Source: Streptomyces sp. SCSIO 30461
GTDB lineage: Bacteria; Actinomycetota; Actinomycetes; Streptomycetales; Streptomycetaceae
NCBI RefSeq assembly: GCF_037023745.1
Contig: NZ_CP146101.1
Coordinates: 1,612,001-1,676,000 of the forward strand
Reading direction: 5' to 3'
DNA: 64,000 nt
Within the stretch, counting starts at the first letter, position 1. Each line of letters starts with the position of its first letter. The translations under genes were made by a program, and so were the position numbers. The notes below the pieces were generated by a model. The model ran no database searches, had not been told where the DNA came from, and saw only the letters and a program-made list of their open reading frames with translations. Positions 24,184 to 33,652 of this stretch are shown here, in pieces.

Positions 24184-25416
24184 ATGGCAGCCGAGATCGT
24201 CAATCCCCATAGTGAGAGCGCCGGCGAGGCGGAAGCGGAGGGTGTCGCGAGGGCGTCCGGCGACGCCTTCGATCCCGCTTTCGCCCTGCACCGCGGCGGC
24301 AAGATGGCCGTCCGGTCCACGGTGCCGATTCGCGACAAGGACGACCTGTCCCTCGCCTACACGCCCGGCGTCGCCCGGGTGTGTACCGCCATCGCCGAGC
24401 AGCCTGAGCTGGTCCACGACTACACCTGGAAGTCCCAGGTCGTGGCGGTCGTCACGGACGGCACCGCCGTGCTCGGGCTCGGTGACATCGGCCCGGAGGC
24501 CTCACTCCCCGTGATGGAGGGCAAGGCGATCCTGTTCAAGCAGTTCGGCGGGGTCGACGCGGTGCCGATCGCGCTGGCCACCACCGACGCCGACGAGATC
24601 GTGGACACCGTCGTCCGGCTCGCCCCCTCCTTCGGCGGGGTGAACCTGGAGGACATCTCGGCGCCGCGCTGCTTCGAGATCGAGCGCAAGCTCCAGGAGC
24701 GGCTCGACATCCCGGTCTTCCACGACGACCAGCACGGCACGGCCGTGGTGACGCTCGCGGCCCTGCGGAACGCGGCCAAGCTGACCGGACGGGGGCTGGG
24801 CGACCTGCGCGCGGTGATCTCCGGCGCCGGCGCGGCGGGCGTGGCCATCGCCAAGTTCCTGCTGGAGGCCGGGCTCGGGGATGTCGCGGTCGCCGACCGC
24901 AAGGGCATCGTGAGTCGGGACCGCGAGGACCTCACCCCGGTCAAGCGGGAGCTCGCCGAGCTCACCAACCGCGCCGGGCTCAGCGGCTCGCTGGAGACCG
25001 CGCTGGTCGGCGCCGACGTCTTCATCGGCGTCTCCGGCGGAACGGTGCCGGAGGCTGCGGTGGCCTCGATGGCGGAGGGCGCCTTCGTGTTCGCCATGGC
25101 CAACCCGAACCCGGAGGTCCACCCGGACGTGGCGCACAAGTACGCCTCGGTCGTGGCGACGGGCCGCAGCGACTACCCGAACCAGATCAACAACGTGCTG
25201 GCCTTCCCCGGCATCTTCGCGGGCGCGCTCCAGGTGCGGGCCTCCCGGATCACCGAGGGCATGAAGATCGCGGCGGCCAACGCGCTCGCCGACGTGGTGG
25301 GTGACGACCTTGCCGCCGACTACGTGATCCCCTCGCCGTTCGACGAGCGAGTGGCCCCGGCGGTCACGGCGGCCGTGGCGGCGGCGGCCCGTGCGGAGGG
25401 TGTGGCCAGGCGCTGA
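24184..25416 (+). CDS. Malic enzyme (NAD(P)-dependent, decarboxylating)
   Basis: A 410-residue short-form bacterial malic enzyme, which converts malate to pyruvate and CO2 and links the TCA cycle to pyruvate. Motifs are SLAYTPGVARVC with the catalytic Tyr, HRGGKMAV, VNLEDISAPRCFEIE for metal binding, IPVFHDDQHGTAVV, the Rossmann GAGAAGVAIAKFLLEAG, and ANPNPEVHPD followed by SDYPNQINNVLAFPG. The length lacks the phosphotransacetylase-like domain of long forms. Cofactor preference cannot be read with certainty; the orthologue at this position in S. coelicolor is reported as NAD-dependent. Confidence 0.92.
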   Translation: MAAEIVNPHSESAGEAEAEGVARASGDAFDPAFALHRGGKMAVRSTVPIRDKDDLSLAYTPGVARVCTAIAEQPELVHDYTWKSQVVAVVTDGTAVLGLGDIGPEASLPVMEGKAILFKQFGGVDAVPIALATTDADEIVDTVVRLAPSFGGVNLEDISAPRCFEIERKLQERLDIPVFHDDQHGTAVVTLAALRNAAKLTGRGLGDLRAVISGAGAAGVAIAKFLLEAGLGDVAVADRKGIVSRDREDLTPVKRELAELTNRAGLSGSLETALVGADVFIGVSGGTVPEAAVASMAEGAFVFAMANPNPEVHPDVAHKYASVVATGRSDYPNQINNVLAFPGIFAGALQVRASRITEGMKIAAANALADVVGDDLAADYVIPSPFDERVAPAVTAAVAAAARAEGVARR

Positions 25417-25593
25417 CCAGCCCCGGTTGGTTCGACCGGGCCGTGCCGGGCACCTTGCGGGGTGCCGGGCGCGGCCCCGCTCCTTTCCGGGCCTTGGCGG
25501 GTGGGAGCAACTCGGGCCCGCCGTGAAAAGAGGGTGTGTGTCACATCCGTCGGCGGTTCCCGCCGTGTGCCCGCCAGCCCTATCGTCAAGGTC

Positions 25594-26559
25594 ATGTTCG
25601 CCGCCTACGCCGCACGCATCGACCGTGACCAGCCGCTCACCGGACTCGAACTGGGCGAACGCCCGGCGCCCGACGTGCCCCCGGGCTGGACGGTCGTGAA
25701 CGTCAAGGCCGCCTCCCTCAACCACCACGACCTGTGGTCGCTGCGGGGTGTGGGCCTCTCCGACGACAAGCTCCCGATGATCCTCGGCTGCGATGCCGCA
25801 GGCATCGACCCGGACGGCAACGAGGTCGTGATCCACTCCGTCATCGGCCAGACGGGTCACGGCGTCGGCCCGAACGAGCCCCGCTCCATTCTGACCGAGC
25901 GCTACCAGGGCACCTTCGCCGAACAGGTCGCCGTACCGGCCTGGAACGTGCTGCCCAAGCCGAAGGCACTCTCCTTCGAGGAGGCCGCCTGTCTGCCGAC
26001 CGCCTGGCTGACGGCCTACCGCATGCTCTTCACCAACGCAGGGGTGCGCCCGGGCGACTCGGTGCTCGTCCAGGGCGCGGGCGGCGGCGTAGCCACCGCG
26101 GCGATCGCGCTCGGCAAGGCCGCCGGACTGCGCGTCTTCGCCACCAGTCGCGACGAGGCCAAGCGCAAGCGGGCCGTGGAACTCGGCGCGGTGGACGCCT
26201 TCGAGCCCGGCGCCCGGTTGCCGCAGCGGGTGGACGCGGTGATCGAGACAGTCGGCGCCGCCACCTGGTCGCATTCGGTCAAGTCGCTGCGCCCCGGTGG
26301 CACCGTGGTCATCTCCGGAGCCACCAGCGGCGACCGCCCCTCGCACGCCGAGCTCACCCGGATCTTCTTCCTCGAACTGAAGGTCGTCGGTTCCACCATG
26401 GGTTCCAAGGACGAGCTGGAAGACCTGCTGGCGTTCTGTGATGCCACCGGGGTGCGCCCGGTGATCGACGAGGCGCTGCCGCTGGACAGAGCGCGCGAGG
26501 GCTTCGAGAAGCTGGCGGCCGGCGAGCTGTTCGGAAAGATCGTCCTGACCAACTCCTGA
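25594..26559 (+). CDS. Zinc-binding-type alcohol dehydrogenase / quinone oxidoreductase (MDR superfamily)
   Basis: A 321-residue medium-chain dehydrogenase/reductase. The N-terminal GroES-like part has VVNVKAASLNHHDLWSLRGVG and LPMILGCDAAGI. The Rossmann nucleotide loop is VLVQGAGGGVATAAIALGKA, which binds NAD(P)H. The usual structural-zinc cysteines are absent, so it is closer to the quinone oxidoreductase branch. TATCGT and seven bases precede ATG 25594, suggesting a leaderless transcript. The substrate is unknown. Confidence 0.85.
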   Translation: MFAAYAARIDRDQPLTGLELGERPAPDVPPGWTVVNVKAASLNHHDLWSLRGVGLSDDKLPMILGCDAAGIDPDGNEVVIHSVIGQTGHGVGPNEPRSILTERYQGTFAEQVAVPAWNVLPKPKALSFEEAACLPTAWLTAYRMLFTNAGVRPGDSVLVQGAGGGVATAAIALGKAAGLRVFATSRDEAKRKRAVELGAVDAFEPGARLPQRVDAVIETVGAATWSHSVKSLRPGGTVVISGATSGDRPSHAELTRIFFLELKVVGSTMGSKDELEDLLAFCDATGVRPVIDEALPLDRAREGFEKLAAGELFGKIVLTNS

Positions 26560-26599
26560 TGGGCGGCCAGGCTCTGTCCGCCGTCACCGAGAGGACCCC

Positions 26600-27050
26600 G
26601 ACCCACGGCGGGCGCAGGCCCGGATGTGGCGGGTGCTGACCGGGCGCTTCGCTGAGCATCCCGTCGTGCTCGGCTGCGACCTGATCAATGAGCCGATGGG
26701 GGAGATGCGGGAGGGTGAGGACTGCCCTCCGTATCGAACGCGAGCAGCTCGCGGCGATGTACAACCGGCTCGCGGACCCGGTGCGTTCCGTCGACCGGGA
26801 GGACTGGCTCTTGCCTCGCTCGCCACAGCTCCGGCCGGCGGGCTTTGTGTGGTGCTACGGGAGCGGCTACTGCGCCGTGGACGAGGGCGGCCGCTTCCGT
26901 AGCGACAAGGAGCAGACGGCGGAGCCCCCACGCCCCGGCGGTCGCGGGGGTGGTGCGAGGCGAGGAGTGGGACTCCCCGGCCGGGGTGTACCGGCTCTCG
27001 TACGACGCCAGCCCTGGCGTCGCCCGGTGTCGCTTCCGGCGGGCGGGAGG
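26600..27050 (+). pseudogene. Decayed GH5-type glycosidase gene
   Basis: Fragments in three frames, in the right order, resemble a GH5 endoglycoceramidase-like enzyme. They are RFAEHPVVLGCDLINEPMG near 26645-26700 (containing the NEP acid/base motif), REQLAAMYNRLADPVRSVD near 26742-26800, and a C-terminal VVRGEEWDSPAGVYRLSYDA near 26950-27010. No single frame spans them, so at least two frameshifts and a lost 5' half are implied. The call rests on eye matches. Confidence 0.5.
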
Positions 27051-27088
27051 GGGGGCGGGTCGAGGTGTCGCACGGGATGCCGGGGCAG

Positions 27089-27119
27089 GTGGTGCACCGC
27101 GAGGAGCGCGGTGCACCAC
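27089..27119 (-). terminator. Hairpin downstream of the PadR gene
   Basis: GTGGTGCACCGCG and CGCGGTGCACCAC form a perfect 13-bp stem with loop AGGAG, 21 bp past the padR stop. Confidence 0.75.
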
Positions 27120-27139
27120 ACGAATCCGCGCCCGCCGGG

Positions 27140-28075
27140 TCAGGTGTTGCGCAGGAGCGCGATGACATGGGCCGCCGCCGATGACAGGTGGCGGCGTGCC
27201 TCAGCGAGCTGGGCCGCGCTCACGCCGTGGTCCCGGGCGGCGTCACGTACGTCGTCGCGCAGGCGGTCGAGCAGGCGCTCCAGATCGCGAGCCGGATCGT
27301 CCGATTCCGCCGCGTCCTTCGCCCAGTCCGGGTCGGCGCCGGCGGGCTCCGGCTTGGTGAACGGAGACCATGCCGTCGTGCCCCGGGCCAGACTGCCCAG
27401 CTGGCCGGCGAGTTCGGACATGCCGTCCCGGACGCCGGCCGGCCAGTCGCCCCGGGCGAAGTGCCCTTGTACCTGCTCCTGGACCTGGCGGGCGATGCGC
27501 TGGACCTCCTCGCGGGCCTGCTCATGGGCCTCCTTGGCTTGGCGGCGCGCGTTCTGCGCGTCCTCGCGGGCGCGGCGTGACTCGTCCTTCGCCCGGCGGG
27601 CCTGCTCCTTCCACTCCTCCTTGGCCCGCCGCAGCTCCTCCTTGGCCGTGCGCCAGGTGTCGCCGTCACCGAGGCCCGCGTCCGCGCGCCGGTTCTCCGA
27701 CGCGGCGGCCCGCATCTCGCTGCGGAGCTTGCCCGCCGCGCCGCGTACGTCGTCGCGGATCTCCGCGGCCAGTTCAGAGACGGACTCGCGGATCTCCAGC
27801 TCCAGGTCGGCGAGTTCCCCGCCGCGGTTCGCGAGCTCCGCCCGGCCGGCGTCGGTGATCGAGTACACCTTCCGGCCGCCTTCGGTGGCGTGGGTGACGA
27901 GCCCTTCGGCCTCCAGCTTGGCCAGCCTCGGGTACACCGTGCCCGCCGACGGCGCGTACAGCCCCTGGAAGCGCTCCTCGAGCAGCCGGATGATCTCGTA
28001 GCCGTGGCGGGGTGCCTCGTCCAGCAGCTTCAGCAGGTAGAGCCGGAGCCTGCCGTGGGCGAAGACGGGTGGCAT
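27140..28075 (-). CDS. PadR-family regulator with long charged coiled-coil
   Basis: A 311-residue protein. The N-terminal PadR winged helix (about residues 1-80) reads LRLYLLKLLDEAPRHGYEII, FQGLYAPSAGTVYPRLAKLE and EGLVTHATEGGRKVYSIT. It is followed by an unusually long Glu/Arg/Ala-rich helical region, about residues 85-215, with runs such as KEELRRAKEEWKEQARRAKD. The end is another helical segment. Typical PadR proteins are 110-180 residues, so this is an extended form. It is co-transcribed with the DUF4097 gene, starting 1 bp after its stop, and the region upstream of that gene carries repeated sites that may be its operator. Confidence 0.85.
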   Translation of the reverse strand: MPPVFAHGRLRLYLLKLLDEAPRHGYEIIRLLEERFQGLYAPSAGTVYPRLAKLEAEGLVTHATEGGRKVYSITDAGRAELANRGGELADLELEIRESVSELAAEIRDDVRGAAGKLRSEMRAAASENRRADAGLGDGDTWRTAKEELRRAKEEWKEQARRAKDESRRAREDAQNARRQAKEAHEQAREEVQRIARQVQEQVQGHFARGDWPAGVRDGMSELAGQLGSLARGTTAWSPFTKPEPAGADPDWAKDAAESDDPARDLERLLDRLRDDVRDAARDHGVSAAQLAEARRHLSSAAAHVIALLRNT

Positions 28076-28076
28076 C

Positions 28077-28928
28077 TCAGAGCACCTTTCCAGTGCGGGC
28101 GGGCTCGCCGTACTCGTCCTCGGTGGGCGGGCGCCGGAGCAGGGCGATGGACCCGGAGAGTGTGGTGGCCTTGAGTGAGCCGTCGCCCGAGCCGAGCGTG
28201 CCGGTGATCTTCTTCGTGCCCCACATCCCGGTGACCTTCAGGTCCTCGAAGGCGCTGGACACCGCCCCGCTGGTGGTGTTGGCCTCGACCCGTGCGTCCG
28301 CGGGGTGCGGAAGCCGGATCGCGACCTCTCCGGAGACGCTGCTGACCTGGACGTCCGTCGGTGTCCCGTCCAGGTCGATCACCATGTCGCCGCTGACGGT
28401 CTTCGCCTTCACCGAGGGACCCGCGCCGTCGATCACGGTCAGATCGCCGGACACGGAGCTGAAGCGCAGCTCCCCAGTCACCTCCTGGGCTTCGAGACCG
28501 CCCGAGACCGTCTCGGCGTCGATCCGTCCGGACAGGCGCACCAGCGTGGTGTCCCCGCTGACGCCGCGTACGTCCGTGCGGCCGTGGATACCGGAGACGA
28601 CTGCCCCGGCCCCCACGACACCCACCTCGACGGCTGCGCTCGACGGCACGGCGAGGGACACCACGGCGTGGCGCTGCCAGCGCTTGCGGTCGAAGAGTTT
28701 GATGAAGTCCTGCCAGGGCACGTCCTCGTAGGCCACGGTGAGCGTGGACCCGCTGAGGGTCACGATCAGCGGTGGGCCGTCGAGCTCCGATACCTCCAGG
28801 CGGGCGGTCGGCTCGTCGGTGCCGACCACGTTCACCGCCCCGTTGACGATGCGCACGTTCAGGGCTGTCACGGGTTCGTCGAACGCGAGCTTCTGGGGCT
28901 CGGCAACGGTCCACGTCGATTCTGGCAT
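28077..28928 (-). CDS. DUF4097-family beta-strand repeat protein
   Basis: A 283-residue protein with no signal peptide, built of repeating strands with the recurring VSGD/VSGE motif (GVSGDTTLV, TVSGGLEAQ, SVSGDLTVI, TVSGDMVID, SVSGEVAIR, TTSGAVSS, TLSGSIALL), which implies a right-handed beta-solenoid-like fold. The function is unknown; members often sit beside PadR or other regulators and respond to envelope stress. ATG 28928 follows GGGAGG. It is the first gene of the operon. Confidence 0.85.
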   Translation of the reverse strand: MPESTWTVAEPQKLAFDEPVTALNVRIVNGAVNVVGTDEPTARLEVSELDGPPLIVTLSGSTLTVAYEDVPWQDFIKLFDRKRWQRHAVVSLAVPSSAAVEVGVVGAGAVVSGIHGRTDVRGVSGDTTLVRLSGRIDAETVSGGLEAQEVTGELRFSSVSGDLTVIDGAGPSVKAKTVSGDMVIDLDGTPTDVQVSSVSGEVAIRLPHPADARVEANTTSGAVSSAFEDLKVTGMWGTKKITGTLGSGDGSLKATTLSGSIALLRRPPTEDEYGEPARTGKVL

Positions 28929-28957
28929 GGTGCTGACCTCCCGGCGGCGATGACGCA

Positions 28958-29024
28958 ATATATCGCGTCTCCTGATGTAGATACGATATATCGCGAGACT
29001 GGGAAGTCAAGAGGTATCGCGATA
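28958..29024. promoter_or_regulatory. Repeated ATATATCGCG sites upstream of the DUF4097-padR operon
   Basis: ATATATCGCG occurs at 28958-28967 and again at 28986-28995, 28 bp apart. The perfect palindrome TATCGCGATA follows at 29015-29024. They sit 30-96 bp before the DUF4097 start and stand out as A/T-rich in a GC-rich region. They are probably PadR operator sites. Confidence 0.6.
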
Positions 29025-29061
29025 GGCGTCAGAGCGGCACGGCACGGCCCGGCACAGCGAA

Positions 29062-29092
29062 GGCCCCCGTCCGTGGGATGCGCGCGGGGGCC
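29062..29092 (-). terminator. Hairpin after the DUF6104 gene
   Basis: GGCCCCCG and CGGGGGCC form an 8-bp stem starting 19 bp past the stop on the minus strand. Confidence 0.6.
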
Positions 29093-29110
29093 GGGAGGGG
29101 GCGAGCCGGC

Positions 29111-29290
29111 CTACTCGTCGTCCTCGTCGTCGAGCCGTGCCAGCCAGGTGGCCAGCCGTTCGACGGGCACCTCGAAGTCCGGGTTGAGATCCACGAACGT
29201 ACGCAGCTGCTCGGCGAGCCACTCGAAGGTGACCTCCTCCTCGCCGCGCCGCTTCTCAAGCTCCTCGATGCCACGGTCGGTGAAGTACAT
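29111..29290 (-). CDS. DUF6104-type small acidic protein
   Basis: A 59-residue protein beginning MYFTDRGIEELEKRRGEEEV and ending in RLDDEDDE. It is acidic and likely helical. I recognise it as the small protein found next to the 2-oxoglutarate dehydrogenase gene in Streptomyces (DUF6104 in recent annotation), without known function. It is flanked by its own terminator and the kgd terminator, so it appears to be a single-gene unit. Confidence 0.75.
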   Translation of the reverse strand: MYFTDRGIEELEKRRGEEEVTFEWLAEQLRTFVDLNPDFEVPVERLATWLARLDDEDDE

Positions 29291-29451
29291 GGGAACAGCC
29301 TAGCGACCCCGGGGGCACGGCCGGCGCGCCCAGGAGTGCCGAGACCGCTGCCGTGAACGCGTGCCGCGCGGCACTGCGTACCGGACGCCCGAACGGGATG
29401 GTGACGAGCCACCCGCCGCGATGAGCGGTCGTGGTCTGAGGGCCTGAGCCC

Positions 29452-29503
29452 GAACGGGAGCGTCCCCCCACCGCGGCAACGCGGTGGGGGGACGCTCCCG
29501 TTC
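29452..29503 (-). terminator. 24-bp stem terminator after kgd
   Basis: A perfect 24-bp inverted repeat with a GCAA tetraloop (29476-29479) lies 28 bp past the kgd stop. It is one of the strongest hairpins in the window. Confidence 0.9.
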
Positions 29504-29530
29504 CGGATCAGAGGCGACCGGGGCCTGTCG

Positions 29531-32500
29531 TCAGGCCTCGAAGACCTCGTTCACCAGCTGCTGCTGCTCAGCCTGGTGACGCTTCGCCGAGCCCACCGCA
29601 GGGGACGACGAGTGCGGCCGGGAGATCCGGCGCAGGCGCTCGCCGTGCGGGACGTCCGCGCCGACAGCCAGGTCCAGGTGGTCGATCAGGTTCAGCGCGA
29701 TGAACGGCCAGGCGCCCTGGTTCGCCGGCTCCTCCTGCGCCCACAGGTACTTCTCGGCGTTCGGGAACTTGGCGATCTCGGCCTGGAGCTCCGCACCCGG
29801 CAACGGGTAAAGGCGCTCGAGGCGGATGATCGCGGTGTCCGTGACCCCGCGCTTCTGCCGCTCGGCGTCCAGGTCGTAGTAGACCTTGCCGGCGCAGAAG
29901 ACGACCTTGCGGACGTCGGCCGGGTTCACCGACGCATCTCCGATGACCGGGCGGAAGCCGCCGGTGGTGAACTCCTCCACCTTGGACGCCGCGGCCTTCA
30001 GACGCAGCATCGACTTCGGGGTGAAGACGATCAGCGGCTTGTGGTGCGGGTTGTGGACCTGCCAGCGCAGCAGGTGGAAGTAGTTCGACGGCAGCGTCGG
30101 CATGGCGACCGTCATGTTGTTCTGGGCGCAGATCTGGAGGAAGCGCTCCGGACGGGCGGACGAGTGGTCCGGACCCTGGCCCTCATAGCCGTGCGGCAGA
30201 AGCAGGGTGACGCCGGAGGTCTGGCCCCACTTCTGCTCGGCGGAGGAGATGAACTCGTCGACGACGGTCTGGGCGCCGTTGACGAAGTCACCGAACTGGG
30301 CCTCCCACATGACCAGCGCGTCCGGGCGGGCCAGCGAGTAGCCGTACTCGAAGCCCATCGCCGCGTACTCGCTGAGCAGCGAGTCGTAGACGTTGTAGCG
30401 GGCCTGGTCGTCGGACAGGTAGAGCAGCGGGGTGTAGTCCTCGTCCGTCTCCTGGTCCACCAGCACCGCGTGGCGCTGGCCGAAGGTGCCGCGGCGGGAG
30501 TCCTGGCCGGCGAGGCGGACCGGGGTGCCCTCCATCAGCAGCGAACCGATGGCCAGGGTCTCGCCCATGCCCCAGTCGATCGTGCCGTCCTCGACCGACG
30601 CGGCGCGGCGCTGGAGCTGCGGCATCAGACGCGGGTGGACCGTGACATGGTCCGGGATGTTGACCTGGGACTCGGCGATCCGCTTGACGACCTCCTGGGA
30701 GACCGCGGTGGTGACGGCCACCGGGAACTCGGCCTGGGCGTCCGGGACATGGGCCGGGGCCGGGTGGCTGGTGGCCTCGCGGACCTCCGCGAACACCTTC
30801 TCCAGCTGGCCCTGGAAGTCCTGGAGCGCCTGCTCGGCCTCTTCCAGCGTGATGTCTCCGCGGCCGATGAGCGACTCGGTGTAGAGCTTGCGCACCGAGC
30901 GCTTCTTGTCGATCAGGCTGTACATCTGCGGGTTGGTGAACTGAGGGTTGTCGCCCTCGTTGTGACCGCGGCGGCGGTAGCAGATGAGGTCGATCACGAC
31001 GTCCTTGTTGAACGTCTGGCGGAACTCGAAGGCGAGCCGCGCCACCCGTACGCAGGCCTCCGGGTCGTCGCCGTTCACATGGAAGATCGGGGCCTCGATC
31101 ATGCGGGCCACGTCGGTCGCGTACATCGAGGAACGCGACGACTCCGGGGCGGCGGTGAAGCCGACCTGGTTGTTGATGACGACGTGGACCGTGCCGCCGG
31201 TGCGGTAGCCGCGCAGCTGCGACATGTTGAGGGTCTCGGCCACGACACCCTGGCCCGCGAAGGCCGCGTCACCGTGCAGGGCGATCGGCAGGACGGTGAA
31301 GTCCGTGCCGCCCTTGTTGATGATGTCCTGCTTGGCGCGGGCGATGCCCTCGAGGACCGGGTCGACCGCCTCCAGGTGCGAGGGGTTGGCGGCCAGCGAG
31401 ACCTTGATCTGCTCGCCGTCCAGACCGGTGAAGGTGCCCTCGGCGCCCAGGTGGTACTTCACGTCGCCGGAGCCGTGCATCGACTTCGGGTCGAGGTTGC
31501 CCTCGAACTCGCGGAAGATCTGCGCGTACGACTTGCCGACGATGTTCGCCAGCACATTGAGCCGGCCGCGGTGCGCCATGCCGATGACGACCTCGTCGAG
31601 ACGCGACTCGGCCGCGGAGTCGATGACCGCGTCGAGCAGCGGGATGACGGACTCGCCGCCCTCCAGCGAGAACCGCTTCTGGCCCACGTACTTGGTCTGG
31701 AGGAAGGTCTCGAACGCCTCGGCGGCGTTCAGCCTGCGCAGGATGCGCAGCTGCTCCTCGCGCTCCGGCTTGGAGTGGCCGCGCTCCACACGGTCCTGGA
31801 TCCACTTGCGCTGCTTCGGGTCCTGGATGTGCATGAACTCGATGCCGGTGGTGCGGCAGTACGAGTCGCGGAGCACGCCGAGGATGTCGCGGAGCTTCAT
31901 CATCGACTTGCCGCCGAAGCCGCCGACCGCGAACTCGCGCTCCAGGTCCCACAGGGTGAGCCCGTGCTCGGTGATGTCCAGGTCGGGGTGCTTGCGCTGG
32001 CGGTACTCCAGCGGGTCGGTGTCGGCCATGACATGGCCCCGCACCCGGTAGGAGTGGATCAGCTCGAAGACCCGGGCGGCCTTGGTGACGTCGTCGTCGT
32101 GCGAGGCGTCGATGTCCTTGAGCCAGCGGACCGGCTCGTAGGGGATGCGCAGGGACTCGAAGATGCCGTCGTAGAAGCCGTCCTCGCCGAGGAGGAAGTT
32201 CGAGACGATCCGCAGGAACTCGCCGGAGGCGGCGCCCTGGATGACCCGGTGGTCGTAGGTCGAGGTCAGGGTCATGACCTTGGAGATGCCCAGCTTGTTC
32301 AGGGTGTCCTGGGAGGTGCCCTGGAACTCGGCGGGGTAGTCCATCGAGCCGACGCCCATGATCACCGACTGGCCGGGCATCAGACGCGGCACGGAGTGGA
32401 CCGTGCCGAGGCCGCCGGGGTTGGTCAGCGAGACGGTGACGCCCGTGAAGTCGTCCATCGTCAGCTTGTTGCTGCGGGCGCGGCGGACGATGTCCTCGTA

Positions 32501-33307
32501 GGCCTGCCAGAACTCGAAGAAGTTCAGCGTCTCGGCCTTCTTGATGCCCGCGACGACGAGCTGGCGGTCGCCGTTCGGCTTGACCAGGTCGATGGCGAGG
32601 CCGAAGTTGACGTGCGGCGGCTTCACCAGGACCGGCTTGCCGTCCTTCTCCCCGTACGACCAGTTCATCGACGGCATGGCCTTGATCGCCTGCACCATCG
32701 CGTAGCCGATGAGGTGGGTGAAGGAGATCTTCCCGCCCCGGGCGCGCTTGAGGTGGTTGTTGATCACGATCCGGTTGTCGAAGAGCAGCTTCACCGGGAC
32801 CGCGCGCACGGACGTGGCCGTCGGCAGCTCCAGCGAGGCGTTCATGTTCTTCGCGACGGCGGCGGCGGGGCCGCGCAGCGGGAGCAGCTCGGGACCGTCG
32901 GGAGCCTCGGCTGCGGTCGGCTTCGCGGCGGCGGGCTTCGCGGGCGCGGCAGCCGGGGCGGCGGCGGGCTTCGCCGGGGCGGCGGGCGCCGGTACGGCGG
33001 CGGGCTTCGCGGGCGCGGCAGCCGGGGCCGCGGGGGCCTGGGCAGCCGGGGCGGCGGGCTTCGCCGGGGCGGCGGGCGCCGGGGCATGTGCGGTGCCCGG
33101 CGTCGGTTCGGCGGCGGTGGAACCACCCGGCTTGTAGTCGGCGAAGAAGTCCCACCAGGCTCGGTCGACCGAATTCGGGTCCTGGAGGTACTGCTGGTAG
33201 ATCTCGTCGACGAGCCACTCGTTGGCGCCGAACGCGGCAGTGGGGTGCTTCCCCTGCCCGTCCGGGTCGGTCGAAGAACTCGTGTTACTGGGGGACTGAG
33301 ACGACAC
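29531..33307 (-). CDS. kgd: Multifunctional 2-oxoglutarate dehydrogenase E1 / succinyltransferase-like fusion
   Basis: A 1258-residue TCA-cycle enzyme. It has an N-terminal E1-type segment ([20 protein letters not shown]), an Ala/Pro/Lys-rich linker (about 70-140, repeated APAKPAA), and an acyltransferase-like E2 core (about 155-380) ending in [15 protein letters not shown]. The thiamine-dependent E1 domains follow, with [32 protein letters not shown] and [16 protein letters not shown]. This fusion is the actinobacterial Kgd/OdhA arrangement, which takes lipoyl domains from a separate E2. GTG 33307 after AGAGGG was chosen; GTG 33334 would add nine residues. It is closed by a strong terminator. 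Confidence 0.93.
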   Translation of the reverse strand: MSSQSPSNTSSSTDPDGQGKHPTAAFGANEWLVDEIYQQYLQDPNSVDRAWWDFFADYKPGGSTAAEPTPGTAHAPAPAAPAKPAAPAAQAPAAPAAAPAKPAAVPAPAAPAKPAAAPAAAPAKPAAAKPTAAEAPDGPELLPLRGPAAAVAKNMNASLELPTATSVRAVPVKLLFDNRIVINNHLKRARGGKISFTHLIGYAMVQAIKAMPSMNWSYGEKDGKPVLVKPPHVNFGLAIDLVKPNGDRQLVVAGIKKAETLNFFEFWQAYEDIVRRARSNKLTMDDFTGVTVSLTNPGGLGTVHSVPRLMPGQSVIMGVGSMDYPAEFQGTSQDTLNKLGISKVMTLTSTYDHRVIQGAASGEFLRIVSNFLLGEDGFYDGIFESLRIPYEPVRWLKDIDASHDDDVTKAARVFELIHSYRVRGHVMADTDPLEYRQRKHPDLDITEHGLTLWDLEREFAVGGFGGKSMMKLRDILGVLRDSYCRTTGIEFMHIQDPKQRKWIQDRVERGHSKPEREEQLRILRRLNAAEAFETFLQTKYVGQKRFSLEGGESVIPLLDAVIDSAAESRLDEVVIGMAHRGRLNVLANIVGKSYAQIFREFEGNLDPKSMHGSGDVKYHLGAEGTFTGLDGEQIKVSLAANPSHLEAVDPVLEGIARAKQDIINKGGTDFTVLPIALHGDAAFAGQGVVAETLNMSQLRGYRTGGTVHVVINNQVGFTAAPESSRSSMYATDVARMIEAPIFHVNGDDPEACVRVARLAFEFRQTFNKDVVIDLICYRRRGHNEGDNPQFTNPQMYSLIDKKRSVRKLYTESLIGRGDITLEEAEQALQDFQGQLEKVFAEVREATSHPAPAHVPDAQAEFPVAVTTAVSQEVVKRIAESQVNIPDHVTVHPRLMPQLQRRAASVEDGTIDWGMGETLAIGSLLMEGTPVRLAGQDSRRGTFGQRHAVLVDQETDEDYTPLLYLSDDQARYNVYDSLLSEYAAMGFEYGYSLARPDALVMWEAQFGDFVNGAQTVVDEFISSAEQKWGQTSGVTLLLPHGYEGQGPDHSSARPERFLQICAQNNMTVAMPTLPSNYFHLLRWQVHNPHHKPLIVFTPKSMLRLKAAASKVEEFTTGGFRPVIGDASVNPADVRKVVFCAGKVYYDLDAERQKRGVTDTAIIRLERLYPLPGAELQAEIAKFPNAEKYLWAQEEPANQGAWPFIALNLIDHLDLAVGADVPHGERLRRISRPHSSSPAVGSAKRHQAEQQQLVNEVFEA

Positions 33308-33652
33308 GGCGGTAACCGCCCTCTTCCGCTTCACAAGGTGATGGACAGCGGAAATAAAGGCTACGCCTCCCCGGGCGGGAGGTGCAGGCCGGGCACGTCC
33401 TTCGTCGCCTAAGTCACACCGGACAGTCGGTTTCGGGGCGGGAAATGGCGGGAAACAAGCGAGGTTGCGCTGGGAAACGGGTGTGCGGTAGCGCGGCTAC
33501 GGCCCACTGGACCGCATCCCGGCCGTGTATCGGGGCGAACACGCACCGAACACGCCACGCACACGTACCGAACGCGCGCCGAACGGCTTCGAACATTCGC
33601 TGAGCGCGAACCCGCCTCGAGCCGAACGCGATCTTCCGGTTCGAACCCTACG
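33308..33652. promoter_or_regulatory. kgd upstream region with eight CGAAC repeats (33536-33646)
   Basis: No gene was found. CGAAC occurs at 33536, 33547, 33569, 33580, 33590, 33607, 33623 and 33642. The first five are spaced 11, 22, 11 and 10 bp, close to whole helical turns. The array lies about 230-340 bp upstream of kgd and just downstream of the sensor kinase stop. It may bind a cooperating regulator, but it could also be a simple degenerate repeat. Confidence 0.45.

Noticed and set aside
29576..33412. A 1278-residue open frame antisense to kgd
   Set aside because: It is the shadow of a high-GC gene; the kgd strand carries clear motifs and the antisense frame is Arg/Val/Gly-rich without family resemblance.
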